From contig CALJGK010000056.1 in the NCBI GenBank assembly GCA_938075195.1, positions 1 through 39,903 of the forward strand: a stretch of DNA of 39,903 nt, written 5' to 3'. The DNA comes from an uncultured SAR86 cluster bacterium. GTDB taxonomy: Bacteria; Pseudomonadota; Gammaproteobacteria; Magnimaribacterales; Magnimaribacteraceae. Position 1 is the first letter of the stretch; the number at the start of each line of letters is the position of its first letter. Below the pieces are notes generated by a model. It was given only the letters and a program-made list of their open reading frames with translations. It had not been told where the DNA came from and did no database searches. This document shows, piece by piece, positions 33,742 to 39,903 of this stretch. The position numbers and the translations under genes are program-made.

Positions 33742-35601
33742 ATGCTTTCATTTAACAACCTTTCCCTTCGTAGAGGCTCGAACCTTTTATTCGAGCAAGT
33801 GTCTTTTACCATCCATAAAGATAATAAAGTTGGTCTGGTTGGTGCAAATGGGACAGGAAAAACAAGCCTGTTTAAAATGATCCAAGGTGAGTTTGAGTCT
33901 GACGAAGGAGATTATAAACATCCGCCTGATCTTAAGATGGCACATCTTGCTCAAGAAGTTCCTGGAACTGACGAGGAAGCTCTAGACTATGTTATGGGTG
34001 GAGACGAAAATCTAGTAAAGATTCAAAATGCAATTTTAGAGGCAGAAACTAAAGAAGATTATGGATCTCTAGGGGAGCTGCATGCTCAATTTGAAGATCA
34101 TGATGGCTTTACGGCCAAATCAAGAGCAGAAAAGCTATTAGTGGGATTAGGGTTCTCTGAAGATGAATTTAATAAACCTTTAAAGGATTTCTCTGGTGGT
34201 TGGAGAGTGCGATTAAATTTAGCTCGAACACTGATGCAACCTGCGGATCTATTGCTTTTAGACGAACCGACTAATCACCTTGATTTAGATGCAATTATTT
34301 GGCTGGGCAATTGGATTAAGTCTTTTAGAGGAGCTTTAGTACTCATTTCACACGATAGAGAATTTCTAGACGAGTGTGTTGGATTTATAGCTCATATTCA
34401 TGGTGGAACTATAGAGTTATATAAAGGAAATTATTCTCAATTTGAGATCAGAAAGGCTGCGAAGCTAGCTGAGCTTGAAAGTAACTACACCAAACAACAA
34501 CGTGAAATTTCTCATATGCAGGATTTCGTTAGGAGATTTAAAGCAAAGGCAACAAAAGCACGTCAGGCTCAAAGTAGAATAAAAGCACTTGAAAGAATGG
34601 AACTTATAGCTCCTGCGCATATCGATTCTCCTTTTCAATTTAGGATTCCAGAAACAGATAAGATTTCTAATCCTTTAATCATTCTTGAAGATGCAGACCT
34701 GGGTTATACAGATTCAGTGGTAAGGGATGTAAAAATTGCATTTCGACCTGGTGATAGAATAGGATTATTGGGTGTAAATGGTGCTGGAAAATCGACATTA
34801 GTCAAAAGTCTTAAGGGCGATCTGCCTCTTTTGAATGGACAAAAGATAGAAGGAAAAAATTTAAAAGTTGGCTACTTCTCTCAACACCAAGTTGATGATC
34901 TTAATTTACAAAAAAGTCCTATAGATCAACTCCAAGCAGTCGATGAAAAAGCATCTGAGTCTGAAATTAGGAGTTTTCTTGGAGGGTTTAACTTCCGTGG
35001 AGATAAAGCAAAAGGTTCTATAGAGCATTTCTCGGGTGGTGAAAAAGCGAGACTTGCCTTATCAATTATCGCATTCCAAAAACCTAATCTCCTATTAATG
35101 GACGAGCCTACAAATCACCTAGACATGGATATGAGGCAAGCATTAACGGTTGCACTGCAAGATTTTGGCGGAGCGATACTACTCATTTCTCACGATAGGC
35201 ACCTATTAGCAAATACAGTAGACGAATTCTTGATTATCAATGAAGGTAATTTAAGTTCATTTAAAGGAGATCTTGAGGACTACAGAAAAACAGTCTTAAA
35301 AGGATCGTCAAGTAAAGAAACAGCAAAAAAAGAAAAGAGCGAACTTCTACCAAAGCTAGGCAAGCAAGAAATTAAAGAAATAAAGAACAAGATAATAATC
35401 CATGAAAAAACATTAAAACGTTTGCAACGCAAATTATCAGAAACAGAAGAAATATTAAATTCTCCTGAATCCTATGAAAGTGATGACGGACCTGACTTGC
35501 ATTCTCTATTAAGGGATCAGGCTAATTTAACTTCTGAGATAGAGTTAACTGAGCAAGAGTGGTTAGAATTAAATGAAAAGCTTGAAGGTAGAAGCTTATA
35601 A
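33742..35601 (+). CDS. ABC-F family ATPase, YheS-like
   Basis: From the ATG at 33742 (MLSFNNLSLRRG) the protein is 619 aa. A longer reading from 33712 adds 10 unconserved residues. It has two ABC domains without membrane segments. Domain 1 has Walker A GANGTGKTS (34-42), signature SGGWR (151-155) and LLLDEPTNHLD (171-181). The linker has KAKATKARQAQSRIKALER (267-285). Domain 2 has GVNGAGKST (344-352), SGGEK (431-435) and LLMDEPTNHLD (451-461). A C-terminal charged coiled coil runs from about 540. This matches the YheS branch of ABC-F ribosome-binding translation factors. It is a monocistronic unit divergent from the MaoC-like gene. Confidence 0.92.
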   Translation: MLSFNNLSLRRGSNLLFEQVSFTIHKDNKVGLVGANGTGKTSLFKMIQGEFESDEGDYKHPPDLKMAHLAQEVPGTDEEALDYVMGGDENLVKIQNAILEAETKEDYGSLGELHAQFEDHDGFTAKSRAEKLLVGLGFSEDEFNKPLKDFSGGWRVRLNLARTLMQPADLLLLDEPTNHLDLDAIIWLGNWIKSFRGALVLISHDREFLDECVGFIAHIHGGTIELYKGNYSQFEIRKAAKLAELESNYTKQQREISHMQDFVRRFKAKATKARQAQSRIKALERMELIAPAHIDSPFQFRIPETDKISNPLIILEDADLGYTDSVVRDVKIAFRPGDRIGLLGVNGAGKSTLVKSLKGDLPLLNGQKIEGKNLKVGYFSQHQVDDLNLQKSPIDQLQAVDEKASESEIRSFLGGFNFRGDKAKGSIEHFSGGEKARLALSIIAFQKPNLLLMDEPTNHLDMDMRQALTVALQDFGGAILLISHDRHLLANTVDEFLIINEGNLSSFKGDLEDYRKTVLKGSSSKETAKKEKSELLPKLGKQEIKEIKNKIIIHEKTLKRLQRKLSETEEILNSPESYESDDGPDLHSLLRDQANLTSEIELTEQEWLELNEKLEGRSL

Positions 35602-35674
35602 AAAAAAATAAGTGCCAGATTCATTGTTTTGATTAATATATACAAAAAATATAAAAACTTTTTGTTTCAAAAAT

Positions 35675-37906
35675 ATGAATAAAGTAGATTTAAAAAGGCA
35701 GTTGTCATTATTGCTGTTAGTCACATTTTTTATCAGTTGCTCTGAAGTAGATGACACCGAAGTCATCGATGACTCTAATATAACTAGCGTAGATAATATT
35801 TCCTCTTCTCACTCAATTATTCTGCCTGGTGCCCCAGGTGAAGAATCCAAAAGAATCAACTCTGAGACTGCCACTAATATTGCAAGTACTTCTTACGTAA
35901 AAGCTGATGTAAATTTTCTTCAGGGCATGATCGTTCATCATGAACAAGCTATTCTTATGTCCAATATGGCAGACAAAAGGACTAATAATAAAACTATTGT
36001 TGATCTCGCTAACAGAATTGACTCTTCGCAAGAAGATGAAATTAATTTCATGAAAAATTGGCTAGAGTTTAGAGATGAAGAGACATCTTTTGGCCATACA
36101 AATCATGAGGGTCATATGGCTATGGCCGGTATGGCTTCTACTGACGAATTGAAGGAATTAGAAAATTCTAAAAGTACGGATTTTGATAAATTATTTTTAA
36201 GATTAATGATTAACCACCATGACGGTGCTCTTCAAATGGTTAAAGACTTAAAGGAACACCCAGGAACTGCCTATGATCCTATTCTCAATGAATTTGTCTC
36301 GGATCTGGTCAATGACCAAGGTGTAGAGATCGAAAGAATGAATGGTATCGCAGTCAATTTATCTGACGACCCAAGATCAAATTTGAGGCCTGGACTTTTT
36401 GATGCCGAACTCGCCATAAAAAATTTAGAGTTAGTAAAGTCACTGAGAAAACCTGCGGGATTTTATAATCCTAGTAACCCTAAAGCTAAGGGCGTTGAGA
36501 AGATAGACGATGATGCTGATGAAGAAAACAAAAAAAAGACAACAGAAGAATTATCTAAATCACTGCGCTCACCCATTCTAAGTTTTGCAAACACTGATAT
36601 GGCTTTTAGAGATGACTTACTCGTAACAGGTAGTTACCACGGCTTTAACATCTATCAGATCAATGCAGTTGGAATTCCTGAATTACTATCTTCCGTCGTT
36701 TGTCCTGGAGGTCAAGGTGATGTCTCAATTGTTGAAGACTTACTCATAATGTCAGTTGAAGAAACCAGGAGTCGTCTAAATTGTGGTTTAGAAGGCGTAT
36801 CTAAAGAAGCGAGTGCAGATAGATTTAGAGGCTTAAGAATTTTTGATATTTCTGATGTTTTCAAACCTAAACAAGTTGGTGCTGTTCAGACCTGTCGAGG
36901 ATCTCATACTCACTCTGTAGTATCCGGTCCGGGGCCTGAAGGGAAAATTATTGTCTATAATTCAGGCACTGCTGGCGTAAGGGAAGAAGAAGAAATGAAG
37001 GAATGCATAGGAAATATTCCAGGAGATAAAAGAACGGCTCTGTTTCGCATAGACATAATAGAAATCCCAATCTCTAATCCGTCAAAATCTAAAATTGTAA
37101 GCAGCCCTGCTGTATTTGCTGATCCTAATACGGGAGCACTTGGTGGTTTATGGGTTGGTGGAGATCATGGGGAAGATACTCAAGACACAAGACGTACAGA
37201 TCAATGTCATGATATTACAGTATTCCCTTCCGCTAACCTTGCTGCTGGGGCATGTTCAGGAAATGGAATTCTTTTCGATATAACTGATCCGTATAATCCT
37301 GAGCGGATTGATGTTGTCACCGATGTTGGTTTTGCTTATTGGCATTCTGCGACTTTCAATAATGATGGTACTAAGGTAATTTTTACTGATGAGTGGGGTG
37401 GAGGTGGTCGCGCTCGCTGCAGAGCTTGGGATCCGCTAGATTGGGGTGCTAATGCTATTTACGATATTGTTGATGGTAAATTAGAATTCAAGAGTCACTA
37501 TAAGATGCCTGCTCCTCAATTAGAAACAGAAAACTGTGTCGCTCACAATGGCTCTTTAATTCCAGTGCTTGGAAAGGATATTTTAGTTCAAGCTTGGTAC
37601 CAAGGAGGTATATCTATTATGGACTTTACGGATTCATCAAAACCTAAAGAAATAGCGTTTTTTGATCGTGGTCCTATTGATGAAGATTTTTTAATCACAG
37701 GGGGGTATTGGTCTGCTTATTACTACAATGGTTACATTTACGGGACAGAAATAACTCGAGGCTTAGATGTCTTCAAATTACTTCCAAGCGAACATCTAAG
37801 CGAAGAAGAGATTAATAAGGCTTCAGAAGCTTCTCCTTTGTATGGGCCTAAAGTATTCAATCCTCAGCAGCAAATCCCTCTGGGATGGTCAAATACAAAC
37901 AATTAA
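35675..37906 (+). CDS. Lipoprotein: DUF305 domain fused to LVIVD-type beta-propeller
   Basis: This 743-aa lipoprotein has a signal with lipobox FFISC (C22). Residues about 70-235 form a DUF305 ferritin-like helical domain with two paired-His motifs, IVHHEQA (H88/H89) and MINHHDGA (H181/H182), plus a His/Met-rich insert GHTNHEGHMAMAGMAS (140-155) suited to copper or another soft metal. From about 290 to the end is a beta-propeller with LVIVD-like blades: GFNIYQI, RGLRIFDISDVFKPKQVG, NGILFDITDPYNPERID and GGISIMDFTDSSKPKEI. The fusion suggests a cell-surface or periplasmic metal-linked protein. It is followed after 12 bases by an alpha/beta hydrolase. The function is unproven. Confidence 0.88.
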   Translation: MNKVDLKRQLSLLLLVTFFISCSEVDDTEVIDDSNITSVDNISSSHSIILPGAPGEESKRINSETATNIASTSYVKADVNFLQGMIVHHEQAILMSNMADKRTNNKTIVDLANRIDSSQEDEINFMKNWLEFRDEETSFGHTNHEGHMAMAGMASTDELKELENSKSTDFDKLFLRLMINHHDGALQMVKDLKEHPGTAYDPILNEFVSDLVNDQGVEIERMNGIAVNLSDDPRSNLRPGLFDAELAIKNLELVKSLRKPAGFYNPSNPKAKGVEKIDDDADEENKKKTTEELSKSLRSPILSFANTDMAFRDDLLVTGSYHGFNIYQINAVGIPELLSSVVCPGGQGDVSIVEDLLIMSVEETRSRLNCGLEGVSKEASADRFRGLRIFDISDVFKPKQVGAVQTCRGSHTHSVVSGPGPEGKIIVYNSGTAGVREEEEMKECIGNIPGDKRTALFRIDIIEIPISNPSKSKIVSSPAVFADPNTGALGGLWVGGDHGEDTQDTRRTDQCHDITVFPSANLAAGACSGNGILFDITDPYNPERIDVVTDVGFAYWHSATFNNDGTKVIFTDEWGGGGRARCRAWDPLDWGANAIYDIVDGKLEFKSHYKMPAPQLETENCVAHNGSLIPVLGKDILVQAWYQGGISIMDFTDSSKPKEIAFFDRGPIDEDFLITGGYWSAYYYNGYIYGTEITRGLDVFKLLPSEHLSEEEINKASEASPLYGPKVFNPQQQIPLGWSNTNN

Positions 37907-37918
37907 TAAGGTTTAGAT

Positions 37919-38785
37919 ATGGATAAAGTAATACAAGCAATAGACGGAAGAACTATAAGTTTTGCAGATTTCGGAGAAGACAATCAAATAACGGCTTTCT
38001 ATTGTCATGGTGGACCAGGATCTAGAAATGCCGCTAAAGGTAATGCAGATAAAGATACAGAGAACTTAATACGCTATATAGGGGTTGATAGACCGGGATA
38101 CGGCAATACCTCTCCTTTGCCAGGAAGAACTATAAATGACTGGACTAATGATCTCGAACTAATAGCAGACCACTTAAATATAGAAAATTTTTATATGATT
38201 GGCGTATCTACTGGAGGGAGCTATTCTCTTGCAACTGCCGCCAGATTCCCAGAGAGAGTATTGGGAGTGCTGGTATGCTGTGGTATGTCGGATATGAGAT
38301 GGGCCTCCGAATATGCAACTATGGCAGGGGTTGAACAATATGTAAGTCTGTCTAGAGAAGAAGCGTATGAATTAGCCGTTAAAGATATGGGAGAAGATGG
38401 CAGTAAAATGCTCTCAAACGATGATACAACTGGAGAAAGTAATCTATCTCCTGCAGACCTACTCTATCTTCAAAATCCAGAAAATATAAAAAGATTTATT
38501 AGTGATGATGCAACTTTTGCTCAAGGCGTCACGGGATATGCTGATGACAGATTAGCGGATTGCTCAGCTCAAGGCTGGTCAAGCTTTGAAGTAAATAATG
38601 TGTCTTGTCCAGTTAATATAATTCACGGAGAAACTGACACTATTGTCCCAGTTGCTCATGCGCACCATACTGCCGAGATAGTTAAAGATTCAGAGATAAA
38701 AATATATCCAGAGCATGGACATTTAAGCATTTCAGATGAAATACATGAAAATCTCCAGTTACTCATTCAAAGATCTTTCTCTTAA
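37919..38785 (+). CDS. Alpha/beta hydrolase, cytoplasmic
   Basis: This 288-aa protein has no signal peptide and an alpha/beta-hydrolase fold. The oxyanion loop is CHGGPGSR (29-36), followed by VDRPGYGNTS (56-65). The nucleophile elbow is GVS97TGG, the acid is D240 in HGETDTIVP and the base is H268 in EHGHLS. The HGGPG and DRPGYG patterns recall proline iminopeptidase-like and homoserine-acetyltransferase-like hydrolases; the substrate is unknown. It begins 12 bases after the DUF305-propeller lipoprotein and is probably in the same transcript. The downstream gene has its own candidate promoter. Confidence 0.87.
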   Translation: MDKVIQAIDGRTISFADFGEDNQITAFYCHGGPGSRNAAKGNADKDTENLIRYIGVDRPGYGNTSPLPGRTINDWTNDLELIADHLNIENFYMIGVSTGGSYSLATAARFPERVLGVLVCCGMSDMRWASEYATMAGVEQYVSLSREEAYELAVKDMGEDGSKMLSNDDTTGESNLSPADLLYLQNPENIKRFISDDATFAQGVTGYADDRLADCSAQGWSSFEVNNVSCPVNIIHGETDTIVPVAHAHHTAEIVKDSEIKIYPEHGHLSISDEIHENLQLLIQRSFS

Positions 38786-38818
38786 TAAAAAATTTAAAAT
38801 ATATAGCTAAGCGTTTCA

Positions 38819-38827
38819 TGCTAAAAT
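38819..38827 (+). promoter_or_regulatory. Extended -10 promoter of the candidate metal operon
   Basis: TGCTAAAAT is an extended -10 element (TG 38819-38820, TAAAAT 38822-38827) just upstream of the CsoR-like repeat. The start point expected 7-8 bases downstream falls on or beside the A of the proposed ATG at 38835, implying a leaderless or nearly leaderless transcript. No good -35 is seen. Confidence 0.5.
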
Positions 38828-38842
38828 ACCCCCTATGGGTAT
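38826..38842. promoter_or_regulatory. CsoR/RcnR-like operator
   Basis: ATACCC-CCTAT-GGGTAT is an inverted repeat with 6-bp arms and a 5-bp centre. It has the G/C-tract-plus-A/T-flank form of CsoR-family operators and, from memory, differs from the Bacillus copZA operator at about two positions. It overlaps the start codon of the next gene and begins within the -10, so binding would block initiation. CsoR-family repressors respond to Cu(I), Ni/Co or formaldehyde/persulfide. No csoR gene is in the window. Confidence 0.6.
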
Positions 38843-39434
38843 AAGAGTTATATTAATTATAGGTCTTGCATCATTTGGTCTTGATGCAAGACCTATTTCA
38901 TACTCTGGAGGCTCAACTCTCATGGGACATTCAAATAATATGAAAGATTCTTTCTACTACCATTATTCCCCTTCTTACAAATACTCCATTGGGATTGAAA
39001 GTCTAGACGATAAGGTTATTGGTGATAGTTATTCTTATACAAGACTTACTTATTTAATTAATAGAAAAAATACTGAGTTATCTCAAAGGAATTTATATTT
39101 TCAATCAGGAATAAGTACAACGGGGCTTAGCAATAATTTCTATGGTGTTCATGGTGATTGGGAAACAAGAAGATTTTTCGTAGGATTTGGATTCAAGCAG
39201 GTCGAAAATCAAATTAATGACTATGAAGAAAAATATATTCAGTTGGGTATTGCACCTTACCTAGGAGAATACGGAGATTTTCATACTTGGTTAATGTTCA
39301 AAGCAAAAAAAAATTCTTTGGATAAGAAATGGTCAAATTATCCAGTATTAAAATTTTTTAAGGGCAATGTTCTTATAGAGTTTGGTTATAGCGATGTATC
39401 TGAATGGGATGCGCATCTTATGTATAGATTTTGA
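38835..39434 (+). CDS. Predicted outer-membrane beta-barrel-like protein, metal operon
   Basis: This 199-aa protein has a short signal peptide (about 1-18, ending LDA). The mature region is rich in alternating Tyr/Phe/polar strands (YYHYSPSYKYSIGIESL, SYTRLTYLINR, NLYFQSGIST, RRFFVGFGFKQV). It ends in FGYSDVSEWDAHLMYRF with a terminal Phe, all features of a small outer-membrane barrel. No family is recognised. The ATG lies inside a CsoR-like operator, 8 bases after the -10 box, so it would be translated from a leaderless mRNA. The next gene encodes an HMA-domain protein whose Shine-Dalgarno overlaps this stop. A role in metal handling at the envelope is inferred from context. Confidence 0.65.
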   Translation: MGIRVILIIGLASFGLDARPISYSGGSTLMGHSNNMKDSFYYHYSPSYKYSIGIESLDDKVIGDSYSYTRLTYLINRKNTELSQRNLYFQSGISTTGLSNNFYGVHGDWETRRFFVGFGFKQVENQINDYEEKYIQLGIAPYLGEYGDFHTWLMFKAKKNSLDKKWSNYPVLKFFKGNVLIEFGYSDVSEWDAHLMYRF

Positions 39435-39444
39435 GGAAAAAATT

Positions 39445-39849
39445 ATGATAAAAATATTAACTACATTATTAGCACTTATTTCATTTTTGAGCACAGCTAA
39501 TGCTAGTGACACAGATCATCATTCTCATGAAGGTCATATCCACGAAAAAATGATAGATGGAAAGAAATTAGCAGTTGATCCTGATAGATTTGATAAATTC
39601 CTTGTAGGGCTTGAAGATGCACAAGTTGCCATTGTAAATGTGCAAGGAATGGTATGTGACTTTTGTGCCAGAGGCATAGAAAAAACTTTCAATAAAGATG
39701 AAAAAGTAAAAAAAATAGATGTTGATTTAAGTAAAGGCAAGGTATTAATTGCCTATTCTCTTAATGAAGAAATTGATTTCAATGATATCAAAGAAAAAAT
39801 TGTTATTAATGGTCAAAATGCAATAGATATGCAAGTTGTTAGTCTATAG
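39445..39849 (+). CDS. Periplasmic heavy-metal-associated (HMA) domain protein with His-rich N-terminus
   Basis: From the ATG at 39445 (preceded by TGAGGAAAAA) the protein is 134 aa. A signal peptide (1-20, ending ANA) is followed by a His-rich stretch (DTDHHSHEGHIHEK, 22-35, five His). A ferredoxin-like HMA domain spans about 60-134 with the metal motif GMVC71DFC74. HMA domains bind Cu(I), Zn, Cd or Hg; GMxCxxC is most typical of copper and mercury proteins such as CopZ and MerP. The longer reading from 39382 overlaps the upstream gene and lacks a signal peptide, so it is rejected. The protein is likely a periplasmic metal chaperone or scavenger coregulated with the barrel protein. Confidence 0.85.
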   Translation: MIKILTTLLALISFLSTANASDTDHHSHEGHIHEKMIDGKKLAVDPDRFDKFLVGLEDAQVAIVNVQGMVCDFCARGIEKTFNKDEKVKKIDVDLSKGKVLIAYSLNEEIDFNDIKEKIVINGQNAIDMQVVSL

Positions 39850-39903
39850 AGCTTATGAATGATAATTCAGCTAATTTTTTATCTCTCTTTGCTTCCTCTT
39901 CCA
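39839..39903 (-). CDS. Possible 3' end of a minus-strand gene, cut by the window
   Basis: The minus strand has an open frame entering from the window end and stopping with TAA at 39841-39839. It encodes a charged tail that reads EEEAKRDKKLAELSFISSID. It would overlap the HMA gene's stop by 11 bases, and short convergent overlaps are common in this window. The fragment is too short for identification. A plus-strand frame starting at 39857 (MNDNSANFLSLF...) is the competing reading. Confidence 0.35.
   Translation of the reverse strand, partial: EEEAKRDKKLAELSFISSID

Noticed and set aside
39857-39903. Plus-strand partial gene starting MNDNSANFLSLF at the window end
   Set aside because: No convincing ribosome site, and the minus-strand frame over the same bases gives a more protein-like charged tail. 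Sequence beyond the window is needed to decide.

Overview
The window is about 39.9 kb of AT-rich, densely packed bacterial DNA. Short intergenic gaps, many abutting or overlapping genes, a TonB-dependent receptor, Rieske oxygenases, a CYP153-like P450, Fur-regulated iron uptake and a bacterial-type tRNA-Asp point to a free-living marine gammaproteobacterium. The overall style resembles the SAR86 group. That placement is inferred from gene content and base composition, not from a phylogenetic marker. I see no insertion sequence, integrase, prophage, CRISPR array or rRNA.

Layout. (1) 1-6.4 kb: an SLC13/DASS transporter converging on two tandem gamma-glutamyltransferases and a class C beta-lactamase-like serine hydrolase. 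(2) 6.4-9.7 kb: an SDR lacking the usual catalytic Tyr/Lys, a small membrane protein, tRNA-Asp(GTC), and a five-gene minus-strand run with overlapping or abutting ends: a 147-aa unknown, a hidden 46-aa DUF2256 zinc-ribbon-like gene, a DUF4345-like membrane protein, a small membrane protein and a peptidase E-like S51 protein. (3) 9.7-19.9 kb: an apparent catabolic island. It holds a canonical SDR, then a minus operon (glyoxalase I, SnoaL/NTF2-like protein, Rieske oxygenase, ACMSD-like amidohydrolase), then a divergent plus operon (TonB receptor, bicupin, metal-dependent amidohydrolase, GlcD-like FAD dehydrogenase). A perfect inverted repeat lies in the divergent promoter region. (4) 19.9-26.6 kb: a second Rieske oxygenase coupled to an ABC-2 exporter, a photolyase/cryptochrome of the FeS-BCP type with degraded cluster ligands, a YugP-like membrane zinc peptidase and a CYP153-like P450. 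(5) 26.6-30.1 kb: an FbpABC-type ferric iron ABC importer behind a perfect 12-1-12 Fur box. (6) 30-38.8 kb: an MHS-family MFS transporter, a small secreted protein, two alpha/beta hydrolases, a MaoC/hotdog-like protein, a YheS-type ABC-F ATPase and a DUF305/LVIVD-propeller fusion lipoprotein. (7) 38.8-39.9 kb: a candidate metal-responsive operon with a CsoR-like operator over its start codon, encoding an outer-membrane-like protein and a periplasmic HMA-domain protein.

How the genes may work together. The island in region 3 looks like a dedicated pathway for an unidentified, probably cyclic or aromatic, compound. The TonB receptor would import it; Rieske oxygenase, SDR, FAD dehydrogenase, cupin dioxygenase and two amidohydrolases would oxidise and open it. 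The two Rieske enzymes and the P450 need iron, which fits the nearby iron importer, but no ferredoxin or reductase partner is encoded in the window.
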